41,659 nucleotides of DNA from a virus, in the IMG/VR virus record IMGVR_UViG_3300034170_000105, positions 1 through 41,659 of that record; one strand, given 5' to 3'. The notes below the pieces were generated by a model, which saw only the letters and a list, made by a program, of their open reading frames with translations, made no database searches and was not told where the DNA came from. Below are positions 22,013 through 29,515 of the stretch, piece by piece; positions within the stretch are counted from its first letter, which is position 1, and the number at the start of each line of letters is the position of its first letter. A program made the translations under genes and the position numbers.

Positions 22013-22312
22013 TCAGCAGGCCCAGCGCCGCCGACATGGCGCAAGCACAACATAGGTGGGCTCGGGCTGCGCCGCGGCGGCGGCAAGCGCGACGAAGCCA
22101 ACGATTAGGATCGGAAACAGGATTGCCTTCGCGGCATTCTCGGTGCGCTCTTTTGTCGCGGCATGTTCCCAGGCCGGGACCGCATTGCAGGCGGTCGCAT
22201 TGCCCGCGGCGCAATTGTTCTGCGCCAACTGGAGATTATCAAGCGTCGCCTGGGTGGCGCACCCAGACAGCAACGAAAGGGAGAGCAGGGCCGGCATGAG
22301 AAAGCGAGGCAT
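22013..22312 (-). CDS. lipoprotein with C-terminal membrane segment (u-spanin candidate)
   Basis: 99 aa. Signal peptide with lipobox: PRFLMPALLSLSLLSGCATQ, Cys18. The mature part is short (about 45 residues, many Ala, Asn and Glu), followed by a membrane helix AKAILFPILIVGFVALAAAA (about 62-81) and a short tail ending in RRRWAC. Lipid anchor plus C-terminal TM is the layout of one-gene spanins. The periplasmic part is short for crossing the whole periplasm. It is away from the lysis genes, so a moron lipoprotein is also plausible. The start at 22312 is preceded by GGAG. Confidence 0.6.
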   Translation of the reverse strand: MPRFLMPALLSLSLLSGCATQATLDNLQLAQNNCAAGNATACNAVPAWEHAATKERTENAAKAILFPILIVGFVALAAAAAQPEPTYVVLAPCRRRWAC

Positions 22313-22328
22313 GGCATCATCTCCGCAT

Positions 22329-22345
22329 CCGGCGCCTATCGCCGG
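22329..22345 (-). promoter_or_regulatory. shared leader hairpin, copy 1
   Basis: On the minus strand CCGGCGATAGGCGCCGG, stem CCGGCG/CGCCGG with a 5-nt loop, 16 nt before the lipoprotein start. The same element precedes three other genes (23018, 23432, 25837). Confidence 0.6.
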
Positions 22346-22359
22346 GTGGCGACCGCGAA

Positions 22360-22380
22360 GGCCCGCCAGAGCGGCGGGCC
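22360..22380 (-). terminator. hairpin terminator (minus)
   Basis: GGCCCGCC (22360-22367) pairs with GGCGGGCC (22373-22380), loop 5 nt, followed by TTC on the minus strand. It separates the 22471-22806 gene from the lipoprotein gene. Confidence 0.6.
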
Positions 22381-22470
22381 GAAGCGGAGTCACGCCATCA
22401 AAACACGATGGTATGACAGAATGGTTAAGCGCGGCGGCGGCGGGCCTGGGCACGGAGCTGGCGGAGCAGC

Positions 22471-22806
22471 TCAGGCGGGCAGCTTGCCCGAGCTGGCAAA
22501 GGCAGCCGCAGCCGCGAAGGCCGCTTCCGCGCTGGCGTACTGTCCGAAGGCATCGGACTCGCCCGATGCGCTCGGGCCGCTGTCGGAAAGGGCATGCCAC
22601 CCCGGCTCTATGTCCGAATACAGGGCAAGATTGACAGGCGCGCCGATCTTGATTTCCTCGCAATCGGCATCCCAGATGCAGGCGACAAGATCGGCGCCCA
22701 GGCGCTTGAAAGCTGCCTCTGCGCTTGCGCCTGGGCAGCCAGATTCGGCCGGGCAGAATTCCCAGCCATGCGAAGCGAAGTACTCGGGAGCGGAGAGCTG
22801 AGCCAT
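22471..22806 (-). CDS. hypothetical protein
   Basis: 111 aa with an Ala-rich C terminus. A plausible domain runs from 8 to 70 (EYFASHGWEFCPAESGCPGA then AFKRLGADLVACIWDADCEE and ALYSDIEPGWHAL). Unknown function. The start overlaps the stop of the upstream gene (ATGA). Part of an accessory minus-strand set between virion genes and the 23.4-kb gap. Confidence 0.55.
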   Translation of the reverse strand: MAQLSAPEYFASHGWEFCPAESGCPGASAEAAFKRLGADLVACIWDADCEEIKIGAPVNLALYSDIEPGWHALSDSGPSASGESDAFGQYASAEAAFAAAAAFASSGKLPA

Positions 22807-23018
22807 CAGATTTGACCCGGCGCGAGCTGGCTTCGGCCGGCGCGGAAAATGAATTGAGTCTCGCCGATGCTGGCGGAGGCGGCGGCGGGATTAGAGCGGG
22901 CGAAGCTGTCCATCTCGCGATGATCCTGGGCGGCCCTCATAGAGATTCGCTTGTAAGGCCGGCGGGCGATTGTCGCGAGGATAAGGCCGGCTGCATCGCG
23001 GATGATGATCGGCTTCAT
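22806..23018 (-). CDS. small hypothetical protein
   Basis: 70 aa, beta start (KPIIIRDAAGLILATIARR), then a basic helix. Its ATG at 23018 lies about 23 nt downstream of the shared leader hairpin. It overlaps the next gene by one nt-register (ATGA). No known motif. Confidence 0.55.
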   Translation of the reverse strand: MKPIIIRDAAGLILATIARRPYKRISMRAAQDHREMDSFARSNPAAASASIGETQFIFRAGRSQLAPGQI

Positions 23019-23040
23019 GGGGGAGGCCCTTCGCTTGTCG

Positions 23041-23063
23041 GGGCCGGCGCCAATCGCCGGCCC
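23041..23063 (-). promoter_or_regulatory. shared leader hairpin, copy 2
   Basis: On the minus strand GGGCCGGCGATTGGCGCCGG and CCC form a 9-bp stem with a 5-nt loop, then a base and GACAAG before the start at 23018. Part of a repeated leader used by four genes. Confidence 0.65.
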
Positions 23064-23075
23064 TTGCGACCTGAA

Positions 23076-23104
23076 AGGCCCGCCGCATTGCTGCGCGCGG
23101 GCCT
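23076..23104 (-). terminator. hairpin terminator (minus)
   Basis: AGGCCCGC (23076-23083) pairs with GCGGGCCT (23097-23104), followed on the minus strand by TTTC. It ends the 23127-23432 gene just before the leader of the next. Confidence 0.65.
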
Positions 23105-23126
23105 GGGCGGGAGCTGGCGGAGCAGC

Positions 23127-23432
23127 TCAGGCGCGGAAATAGCGGAGGCGGGCGGAGCTGCCATCCTGCTCAGCGCGGATTGCGAAATCAGCGCGCTTGC
23201 GAGCATTGGAAAGCTCGGTGCAGCCGCCATTGATTCCGAATTTCTCGGCGACCTCCGGAGCGGAGCAGCCGCGCTTGCGGGAAATCATGGCCAGGATGAT
23301 AGCGGCCCGGCTTCCCTTGGCGGGGGCGGCGGCTGCTGCCTTGGCGGCACCCTTGGCTGCGCCCTTGGGGGCCTTGGCTGCGGCTGCCTTGGCGGAGGGA
23401 GCGGAGGCGGAGGCGGAGGGCTTGCGAGCCAT
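23127..23432 (-). CDS. H1-like tail plus HTH-like domain protein
   Basis: 101 aa. The first 45 residues are Ala/Lys/Pro-rich (SAKAAAAKAPKGAAKGAAKA), resembling histone H1-type tails. The C-terminal domain (about 46-101) reads ILAMISRKRGCSAPEVAEKF then GINGGCTELSNARKRADFAI, an HTH-like fold. The same domain, with APEIAERFGTNGGCTD, ends the plus-strand gene at 23911-25245 just across the gap, so the two proteins are relatives. DNA binding is likely from charge and fold. Start at 23432 chosen because the domain and tail begin there. Confidence 0.6.
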   Translation of the reverse strand: MARKPSASASAPSAKAAAAKAPKGAAKGAAKAAAAAPAKGSRAAIILAMISRKRGCSAPEVAEKFGINGGCTELSNARKRADFAIRAEQDGSSARLRYFRA

Positions 23433-23451
23433 TTGGAAGAGTCCTTGTCCG

Positions 23452-23472
23452 GGCCGGCGCCAATCGCCGGCC
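23452..23472 (-). promoter_or_regulatory. shared leader hairpin, copy 3
   Basis: On the minus strand GGCCGGCGATTGGCGCCGG and CC form an 8-bp stem with a 5-nt loop, followed by GGACAAGGA and the start at 23432. Confidence 0.65.
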
Positions 23473-23910
23473 GCGCTCTCTACATAGAATGTTGGTGCGC
23501 GATCGCAAAGGAAATCCACCCACGCCGCGCAAACACTTTCGAGATGGCGTTGACGCAACATTTTCGTAAAGGCAGTGTCTACGACTAGACAAAATGCGTG
23601 CCACCAATGGCGTTGGTGAGGCGTTTTCTGCTATAGGCGTTCCGGCGGAGGGCGTGCTGCGATTGTCCGACGCCCAGGCCCGACCCTCTGGCGGGCCTTC
23701 CTGACGCCTCCGCGGCCCATGTCAGCAACGCATATTTTCCGGTTCCGATTTGAACGCCCCTTCATGCTCATTTCGCCGTCGAGCCATCGTCCCGGCGCAT
23801 GCTCGCGCGTTCTTGCGCCTGTCTGGGTGGTCGGCCTTTCCATTGCACTCCCGAGAGGCTAAGAAAGAGGCGGCTGCGGCGAATGGCGCCGGGGCCGCCG
23901 AGGACTCCAT
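23473..23910. promoter_or_regulatory. divergent intergenic region
   Basis: About 440 nt between divergent genes that share a domain. It holds one hairpin (AGGCCCG 23676-23682 with CGGGCCT 23692-23698) and moderately AT-rich DNA around 23545-23640 where promoters may lie. ORFs here look like shadows. No certain promoter was identified. Confidence 0.35.
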
Positions 23911-25245
23911 ATGCTTTACGATGCGCTCACGCGCTTTTCCGCCGCGAAGCTCGCGGAAATCCACAATTTCCTGTCGCCCGATCGGCATGTCCGCAAATTC
24001 GCCGATGCGGCGAAGGGCCGCGCCCGGACAGCAACAGCGATGCAGGCCGCCGGCCTGAGCTGCGCCGAGGCGCTCGCCCAGGCGGCAGCCGCGGGCATCA
24101 TCCCAGGCCCCGCAGCAGCTCCGGCAGCAGCTCCGGCCGAGCCCGCCGCAGCTCCCGAGCTGCCCGCCCCCGCCATTGTCGCGGCGCTGGCGGAGGCCCC
24201 CGCGAAGGCATGGGTGAATCTCGCGGATGGCAGCTCGATTGTCCTGCCGGGCCGCAATCTTGAGCCGCTCCGCAATCTGCCGGAGGGAGTCGAGCCGGAG
24301 CGGGCCGCGCGCAAGGCATCCAAGGCAGCGGCGGCGCCGACAAAGGCCGCGCGCAAGGCGGCGGAGGCGGCCGAGGCTCGGGCGCCAACATGGGTTACAG
24401 CCCCTTGCGATCCCGCGAGCGAAGGCATCCGCGGCAAGATAGATGCAGCGATTGCGGAGCAGCGCAGCGAGGCGCCGACAAAGGCGGCCCGCAGCGCGGC
24501 CGAGCTGGCGCGCATCGCCGAAATCGAGGCGCGCGGATTGCAGCGCGCGCGCGATGCAGCCGCCGGCCGCCCGGCCGCCGATGCGGCAGAGCAGCGGGCC
24601 GCCGATCTGGCGGAGCTGATTGCGATGCAGGAAGCAGGCGACAAGGCGACAGCTCCGGCCGCCCGGCGCGCGGCCGAGATGGCAGAGGCGGAGCAGATTG
24701 TCAGCGCCGCCCAGGCCCTCGCTGCCGCAAAGCCAAAGGATGCAGAGCGGCTCGCCGCAGCCTTTAACAAGCGGACAGCCGGCCGCCTCGCGCGCCAGCT
24801 ACAGGAAGCGGAAGCGCGGGCCGCGGAGCAGACAGGCGAGCTTGCGACAATCAAGGCGGCGCGAGCGGCGGAGGCCCAGGCCCGCCCGCCGCTGTCCGCA
24901 GCGGAAAAAGGCGCAGCCACCCGCGCCCGCCGGAAGGCGAATGAAGCGGAGAGCAAGCCGGCGGCCCAGGCGGCGCCGAAGGCCCCGGCCCAGGCAAAGG
25001 CCCCGGCGCCAGCTCCGAAGGCCGCAGCGCCGCCTGCTGAGCCCGCCCGCATCCCGGCCCGCATCGCGGAGATCCACAAAATGATGCGCCGCAAAAATGG
25101 GGTGAACGCGCCGGAGATTGCCGAGCGATTCGGCACAAATGGCGGCTGCACCGATTTCGCCCGCGCCGTCCAGGCTGCCGGGGCGCTCGGGCTTGATGTT
25201 GAAATTACAAAAGACAAAGGCCGGCAGCGGGCTTTCATCCGCTGA
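23911..25245 (+). CDS. large Ala-rich protein with HTH-like C-terminal domain
   Basis: 444 aa. The N-terminal domain (about 1-45) reads LYDALTRFSAAKLAEIHNFL then RHVRKFADAAKGRAR. Residues about 60-380 are Ala/Glu/Lys/Arg-rich, with many AARKAAEAAEA-type helices, probably extended or coiled. The C terminus (about 385-444) is the same HTH-like domain as the 23127-23432 protein (RKNGVNAPEIAERFGTNGGC). GAGGA precedes the ATG. It could be a DNA-bridging or nucleoid-like protein. The function is inferred from composition only. Confidence 0.6.
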   Translation: MLYDALTRFSAAKLAEIHNFLSPDRHVRKFADAAKGRARTATAMQAAGLSCAEALAQAAAAGIIPGPAAAPAAAPAEPAAAPELPAPAIVAALAEAPAKAWVNLADGSSIVLPGRNLEPLRNLPEGVEPERAARKASKAAAAPTKAARKAAEAAEARAPTWVTAPCDPASEGIRGKIDAAIAEQRSEAPTKAARSAAELARIAEIEARGLQRARDAAAGRPAADAAEQRAADLAELIAMQEAGDKATAPAARRAAEMAEAEQIVSAAQALAAAKPKDAERLAAAFNKRTAGRLARQLQEAEARAAEQTGELATIKAARAAEAQARPPLSAAEKGAATRARRKANEAESKPAAQAAPKAPAQAKAPAPAPKAAAPPAEPARIPARIAEIHKMMRRKNGVNAPEIAERFGTNGGCTDFARAVQAAGALGLDVEITKDKGRQRAFIR

Positions 25246-25366
25246 GCTTCCCTTTGCCAGCCCGGCCGGAGGACTCCGCCATGCCCTGAGCCGCGCCCTG
25301 TTCCAGTTCCCCGTGGGGGGTTTCCGGCCTGCATCCCGCGGGCCGGCAAATGGAAAGATTGAGCCC
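25246..25366. other. 121-nt spacer with partial copy of downstream sequence
   Basis: No gene. Near 25260-25290 it carries GGAGGACTCCGCCATGCCCT, almost the same as sequence at 25716-25738 at the end of the next gene, so a short duplication is likely. CCCC-gtg-GGGG near 25306-25317, followed by TTT, may be a weak terminator. Confidence 0.4.
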
Positions 25367-25738
25367 ATGTCTGATGAATTGCTGAGAGCCGGCCGCATTC
25401 TCGCCGCGCTGCCGCACCCGCTGTCCAAAAGCGAGGTCGTGCCCTTCGCCGAAAAGGTCGCTTATCAGGCCCTCGTCGATGTTGAGCGGCAGCCCGGCGC
25501 GATGGTCGAATGCCTCTCCGGCCTGATGCTGAGCGAGCTAAGCCCCCGCGGGGCCTCGCTTGAGCAAATCGAGGAAATCGCCCGGCTCACGCTCGCTGTT
25601 GTCCGCAAGCCGCCGGCCCTCTCTATCTCGCAGGCGAAGCATCTCGTGCGCGGGATCTGGCTGGGCGTACTGCTTGCCAAGCGGCCGAAGCTGCCCGCGG
25701 TGCGGCTTGTCAAGCCGGAGGGCTCCGGCATGCCCTGA
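25367..25738 (+). CDS. hypothetical protein
   Basis: 123 aa from ATG 25367; the open frame extends upstream with no coding character. Helical appearance: SDELLRAGRILAALPHPLSK, VAYQALVDVERQPGAMVECL and ASLEQIEEIARLTLAVV, ending in a basic LAKRPKLPAVRLVKPEGSG. No motif. It is followed by a clear terminator. Confidence 0.55.
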   Translation: MSDELLRAGRILAALPHPLSKSEVVPFAEKVAYQALVDVERQPGAMVECLSGLMLSELSPRGASLEQIEEIARLTLAVVRKPPALSISQAKHLVRGIWLGVLLAKRPKLPAVRLVKPEGSGMP

Positions 25739-25762
25739 GCCTCTCCGCCCGCTCTCCCGACT

Positions 25763-25785
25763 CACCCCGCCACGCTGGCGGGGTG
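25763..25785 (+). terminator. rho-independent terminator
   Basis: CACCCCGCCA pairs with TGGCGGGGTG, 10-bp stem, 3-nt loop, followed by TTT. It closes the 25367-25738 gene. Confidence 0.8.
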
Positions 25786-25797
25786 TTTCGGTGCCTT

Positions 25798-25813
25798 CGG
25801 CGATTGGCGCCGG
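25798..25813 (+). promoter_or_regulatory. shared leader hairpin, copy 4
   Basis: CGGCGATTGGCGCCGG on the plus strand, followed by GGGCC and GACAAGG, about 23 nt before the start at 25837. It is the only copy found on the plus strand; the other three are on the minus strand. Confidence 0.65.
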
Positions 25814-25836
25814 GGGCCGAGCGACAAGGCGACAAC

Positions 25837-26403
25837 ATGGCGAGCGACTTAGAACAAACGGCGCTCAGCGCAGCAGGCGAGGCAATCTGGGGTATGGAGG
25901 CTTTCGATTTCGAGGAATTCCGCGACAAGCTGCGATCGGGCTGCGCCCAGGCGGCCGAGGATGTCTGCACCTATGGCGGAGATTGCGCCGTCATCATTTC
26001 CCGGTACGAAAATGAGCCGGAGGCGGCCGATGCTGCCGAACATGCCAGCGAGGCCCAATTCTCGGCCGAGCAATGGGGCGAGGCGCGCGAGGCATGGGCG
26101 CGGGCTGTCGCTTATTGCGTGCTGTCCGCGAAGGCGGAGGAAATCGCAGAGCGCGTCAGCGAGCTGGCGGAGCATCTCAGCGAGGCGGCCGAGGGCTTCG
26201 GCGCCGATCTGGGCGAGCTGGGCGAGCCTCGAGTCTCGCTTTCCTGCATTCATGGCTGGGCTGTCCATGCGCGCGAGGACTCAGAGGGCGTGCATTTCTG
26301 GTATCCGGCCGAGCTTGAGGGCTGCCGGGCGGTCGCGATGGATGTAGGGCCGTTCTGGCTTTCTTATACATGGACAGCAAATACCGAGGCGGGGGCTGCA
26401 TAA
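25837..26403 (+). CDS. hypothetical acidic protein
   Basis: 188 aa, strongly acidic and Ala/Glu-rich. ATG at 25837 follows the shared leader hairpin. The middle (about 75-135) has helical repeats (AEEIAERVSELAEHLSEAAE). The C-terminal part (about 145-188) seems beta-like: SLSCIHGWAVHAREDSEGVH, FWYPAELEG. Acidic phage proteins can be inhibitors of host defence, but nothing here decides that. It abuts the next gene directly. Confidence 0.6.
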   Translation: MASDLEQTALSAAGEAIWGMEAFDFEEFRDKLRSGCAQAAEDVCTYGGDCAVIISRYENEPEAADAAEHASEAQFSAEQWGEAREAWARAVAYCVLSAKAEEIAERVSELAEHLSEAAEGFGADLGELGEPRVSLSCIHGWAVHAREDSEGVHFWYPAELEGCRAVAMDVGPFWLSYTWTANTEAGAA

Positions 26404-26811
26404 ATGGCGTTCTCTCTAAACAAAGCCGAGCGCGCGCGGCATGGCTCGATTGCGGCGGATCTGAGCATCTCGCATCAGGCTGTCGTCGAAGCCCTCGCCG
26501 AATGGTCCGCAGCGGTCGAAGCCGCAACAGCGGCTCTCAGGCCGGCGCTTGAGAGCTACAACACGACTCTCGCCGATGCGCGCGAGTTCGCCGAGGATGT
26601 CAAATCTCAGGCAGAGCAGGACATTTCGGAGAAATCGGAGAAATGGCAGGAAAGCGAGCGCGGCAAAGCAGCTCAGGAATGGGCCGATCTTTGGGGAGCC
26701 TGGGCGCCCGATGATTTCGAGATCGCCGAGCCGGAGGAAATAGAGCCCCCGAGCGAGGATGAAATAGAGGCGTTCGCCGAGCTGCCATCAAAGCCGGGCA
26801 GCGACGAATGA
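26404..26811 (+). CDS. acidic helical hypothetical protein
   Basis: 135 aa beginning one base after the preceding stop. An N-terminal helix (SLNKAERARHGSIAADLSIS), an Ala/Glu-rich coiled-coil-like middle (ATAALRPALESYNTTLADAR; QAEQDISEKSEKWQESERGK), then a very acidic tail with EEIEPPSEDEIEAFAELP. Function unknown; its composition is like that of the preceding gene product, and the two may work together. Confidence 0.55.
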   Translation: MAFSLNKAERARHGSIAADLSISHQAVVEALAEWSAAVEAATAALRPALESYNTTLADAREFAEDVKSQAEQDISEKSEKWQESERGKAAQEWADLWGAWAPDDFEIAEPEEIEPPSEDEIEAFAELPSKPGSDE

Positions 26812-27485
26812 GCGAAAAGCCAATCTTTCCGGATTGCGCCTTTCCTTTCGATTGCCAATGCGCGGTGCGCGGATATGGGCAGGAAAGGGAGTCCTGCGCT
26901 GTTCCAAATGTCGCAGCGGCAGCCGCCGCTCTGGGCCTCGATCCTGTCGATTTGTTCCATGAACAGGCGCGCAAGGGCGAGCCTGTCCGGACAGGCCCGC
27001 GGATTGCCCACGAGGCGCTTATGGGCAGCGTCACGCTCATAGGCAATTTGTTCGGCGATCTCGCTGCCGATCTGCGGGCGGCGCTGCGGGCGGCCGGGGC
27101 CTGGGATGGCGGGGTAATCCTGTCGCTGGACGAGCTGCGGCGCATCCATCGGCAGGAGAGCATTGCGGCCGGGCTGCAAGCGGAAGCTGGAGTCGGCTCC
27201 GGCTCTGTCACGATGATCCTGCATTATCGCGAGGAACCGCTTGCCAGCGGCGAAAAGAGTCGATGCTGGCTAACGGTCCGCAATCTCCCGAAAGGCGATG
27301 CGGTATTCTGGATGGTCGCGACAGGCCGCGCCGACTCTGTCGCTGTCTATTGCGCGACATGGCGCGATGCAGAGGCGTTGCTAAGCCTGCTGCGGGCAGC
27401 CGGCGGAGGATCGGCAGGCCCTATCGTCAATCGGCCGACAGCGGCGCCCAGCGATGCCGAGCTGCGCGCGGCGGAGGATTATTGA
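26808..27485 (+). CDS. hypothetical protein
   Basis: 225 aa, overlapping the previous gene by 4 nt (ATGA). It starts with a Cys-containing segment (PDCAFPFDCQCAVRGYGQER), has a helical middle (FGDLAADLRAALRAAGAWDG) and a C-terminal alpha/beta part (VTMILHYREEPLASGEKSR, WLTVRNLPKGDAVFWMVATG). No motif known to me. Part of a three-gene plus-strand operon. Confidence 0.55.
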   Translation: MSEKPIFPDCAFPFDCQCAVRGYGQERESCAVPNVAAAAAALGLDPVDLFHEQARKGEPVRTGPRIAHEALMGSVTLIGNLFGDLAADLRAALRAAGAWDGGVILSLDELRRIHRQESIAAGLQAEAGVGSGSVTMILHYREEPLASGEKSRCWLTVRNLPKGDAVFWMVATGRADSVAVYCATWRDAEALLSLLRAAGGGSAGPIVNRPTAAPSDAELRAAEDY

Positions 27486-27517
27486 TCTGAGCTAGCGCCC
27501 AGCTCGCCCACTCCCAA

Positions 27518-27547
27518 CACCCCCGCCAGCGCAAGCCGGCGGGGGTG
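27518..27547 (+). terminator. hairpin terminator
   Basis: CACCCCCGCC (27518-27527) pairs with GGCGGGGGTG (27538-27547), loop 10 nt. No T-run follows. It marks the end of the 25837-27485 operon. Confidence 0.55.
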
Positions 27548-27576
27548 CGTCGTCTCTGCCGCATGAAAGGCACGCC

Positions 27577-27846
27577 ATGAACCCCGATGAATTCCGCGAA
27601 GCCCTCGCCCGGCTCAATCTGTCGCAGGGCGCGCTTGCCCGCCTGTTCCGACACCTTGGCGACCCGGCGGAGGCGCAGACAATCCGAACCCGCGTCGAGC
27701 GTTGGGCCTCCGGCAAAGCCCGCGTGTCGGGCGAAGCCGTGGCCATGCTGGGCCTGTTCCGGTGCTATCCGAACGTGCTCGCCGATCTGCTTGCCGCTCT
27801 GGCAAAAACTGCACCGAAAAGAAAGGATGCAGCTCAGGTGAAGTGA
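27577..27846 (+). CDS. HTH regulator-like protein
   Basis: 89 aa. Pattern: NPDEFREALARLNLSQGALA, RLFRHLGDP, then TIRTRVERWASGKARVSGEA, with the LSQGALA helix-turn-helix and RVERWASGKARV recognition region of small phage regulators. The rest is helical. AAAGG precedes the ATG. It sits alone, before a terminator hairpin, and might control the modification cassette downstream. Confidence 0.65.
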   Translation: MNPDEFREALARLNLSQGALARLFRHLGDPAEAQTIRTRVERWASGKARVSGEAVAMLGLFRCYPNVLADLLAALAKTAPKRKDAAQVK

Positions 27847-27941
27847 AAGCCCGGTTGCGCTTGACTTCGCTCGCCTAAACCGGCCGCCTGTTGCTGAGCC
27901 TGCGCGTTTCCCGCCAACCGCCGCGGGCTCAGGCGACAAGG

Positions 27942-27977
27942 CAGGCCCGGCGCCTACAACACCCCAGGCCGGGCCTG
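27942..27977 (+). terminator. hairpin terminator
   Basis: CAGGCCCGG (27942-27950) pairs with CCGGGCCTG (27969-27977), with an inner GCCT/AGGC pairing. Followed by TCTTTC. It separates the regulator gene from the ParB-like gene. Confidence 0.65.
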
Positions 27978-28037
27978 TCTTTCCCGCCGCTGCTGCTCCG
28001 CCTGGGCGGGCCGCTGCGGGGCTTTGGGAGGCATGGC

Positions 28038-28706
28038 TTGCTCATCGAAAATGCGGACATCGGCTCGATCTTTCGCTTTCCGGGCAACCCGCGCAAAAAT
28101 GCCGCGGCGGTCGCGCCGGTCATCGCGAGCTTGCGGGCCTTCGGGTTCAGGCAGCCCATTGTCGTCGATGCAGAGCGGGTCATCGTTGTTGGCGACACGC
28201 GATTCCAGGCGGCCCAGGCGCTCGGGCTCGCTCAGGTGCCCGTGCACGTCGCGCTCGACCTCACGGCGCAGCAAGCCCAGGCTTACCGAATTGCCGACAA
28301 CAAAACGAATGAGTTCGCTATCTGGGACACCGACTTGCTCGCAATCCAGATCGGCGAGCTGCGCGACGCCGACTTTGACCTTGCTCCTATGGGCTTCACC
28401 GATGCGGAGCTGGCAGAGCTGCTTGCGCCGCCGCCCGACCCAGGCTCCGGAGATGCCATCCCGCCGGTGAGCCTCGCCGAGCGTTTCGGGGTTCCGCCGT
28501 TCTCAGTGCTCAATGCGCGCGAAGGCTGGTGGCAGGACCGCAAGCGGGCGTGGATTGCGCTCGGTATCAAGTCGGAAATCGGGCGCGACGTGAACCTGCT
28601 CCGCATGTCGGCGACCGCGGCCGGCATTACCGATCCGGCAGAGCGGGCGCGGTGGAATGCCACCCAGCGAGAGCAAGGCGCCCGCCGCCGCGGCGTCGCG
28701 ACATGA
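28038..28706 (+). CDS. ParB-like nuclease-domain protein
   Basis: 222 aa. The ParB/sulfiredoxin fold is at about 8-95: RFPGNPRKNAAAVAPVIASL, FRQPIVVDA, VVGDTRFQAAQALGLAQVPV (GDTR catalytic-type loop) and QAYRIADNKTNE. The C-terminal part has GWWQDRKRAWIALGI. Start is TTG 28038 with GGGAGG 6 nt before; it gives a complete domain, while the ATG nearby is out of frame. Such ParB-like proteins accompany phage DNA methyltransferases. It overlaps the methyltransferase start (ATGA). Confidence 0.75.
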   Translation: MLIENADIGSIFRFPGNPRKNAAAVAPVIASLRAFGFRQPIVVDAERVIVVGDTRFQAAQALGLAQVPVHVALDLTAQQAQAYRIADNKTNEFAIWDTDLLAIQIGELRDADFDLAPMGFTDAELAELLAPPPDPGSGDAIPPVSLAERFGVPPFSVLNAREGWWQDRKRAWIALGIKSEIGRDVNLLRMSATAAGITDPAERARWNATQREQGARRRGVAT

Positions 28707-29515
28707 GTCCCGATGCGATGCCTCCGCCTGGACCGGAAGCGCCGGGCGGCCCTGCCATGGCGGGCACGAGCATATTCGACCCGACCCTTTGCGAGCTGCT
28801 CGTGCGCTGGTTCGCGCCGCCTGGTGGTTTGGTGCTCGACCCGTTCGCCGGCGGCTCTGTCCGCGGGATTGTCTGCGCCCGGCTCGGGCGGCGCTATGTC
28901 GGCATTGACCTCTCGGCTTCCCAGGTCGAAGCCAACCGCGCGCAGTGGACGCAGATTGGGGCGAGCGGCGACGCAGGCGAGGCTCCGCAGTGGCTTGTCG
29001 GTGACAGCAAGGATCTGTCCGTCCTCGTCGGTGAGGCTGATGCTGACTTCATCCTCACGTGCCCGCCTTATGCCGACCTCGAAATCTATTCGAGCGATCC
29101 GCGCGACATCAGCAACATGCAGTTCGACGCCTTCATGGCGGCGCTAACCGACATCATCGCCCAGGCATGCGCGCGGCTGCGTCAGGACCGCTTTGCAGCC
29201 ATTGTCATCAGCGATGTGCGGGACAAGGCCGGGCTCTACCGGGGCCTGCCATGGCGCACCGTCCAGGCTTTCGAGGCGGCCGGGCTCAGGCTCTACAACG
29301 AGGCGGTGCTGGTGACATCAGCGGGCAGCCTCGCGATGCGCGCGGCCGAGGCATTCGTCAAATCTCGCAAGCTCGGGCGCACGCATCAATCGGTGCTCGT
29401 GTTCTGCAAGGGCAATCCGACAAAGGCGACCGAGGCAATCGGCCCCGTCGAGTTCGGCGAGCCAACCGACGAGGGCGAAGGCGCGCCCGTCCAGGCAATC
29501 GGGGGCGAAGTATGA
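28703..29515 (+). CDS. DNA methyltransferase, ParB-associated
   Basis: 270 aa SAM-dependent DNA methyltransferase. Motif I: VLDPFAGGSVRG (DPFAGG 46-51), then RYVGIDLS. Catalytic motif: ILTCPPYADLEIYS (TCPPY 119-123), with Cys where most N4/N6 enzymes have Asp, Asn or Ser. The later pattern VISDVRDKAGLYRG and KLGRTHQSVLVFCKGN is typical of the ParB-linked group in phages. Target base unknown. It lies between ParB-like and GNAT/oxygenase genes with 4-nt overlaps, so these three probably act on one modification. Confidence 0.85.
   Translation: MSPDAMPPPGPEAPGGPAMAGTSIFDPTLCELLVRWFAPPGGLVLDPFAGGSVRGIVCARLGRRYVGIDLSASQVEANRAQWTQIGASGDAGEAPQWLVGDSKDLSVLVGEADADFILTCPPYADLEIYSSDPRDISNMQFDAFMAALTDIIAQACARLRQDRFAAIVISDVRDKAGLYRGLPWRTVQAFEAAGLRLYNEAVLVTSAGSLAMRAAEAFVKSRKLGRTHQSVLVFCKGNPTKATEAIGPVEFGEPTDEGEGAPVQAIGGEV

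Noticed and set aside
23722-23988. 88-residue minus-strand frame in the divergent gap
   Set aside because: It overlaps the N terminus of the 23911 gene, lacks a ribosome-binding site and has no recognisable pattern.
23916-25349. 477-residue minus-strand frame opposite the Ala-rich gene
   Set aside because: Mirror of an Ala/Arg-rich coding sequence; such antisense frames are open by composition.
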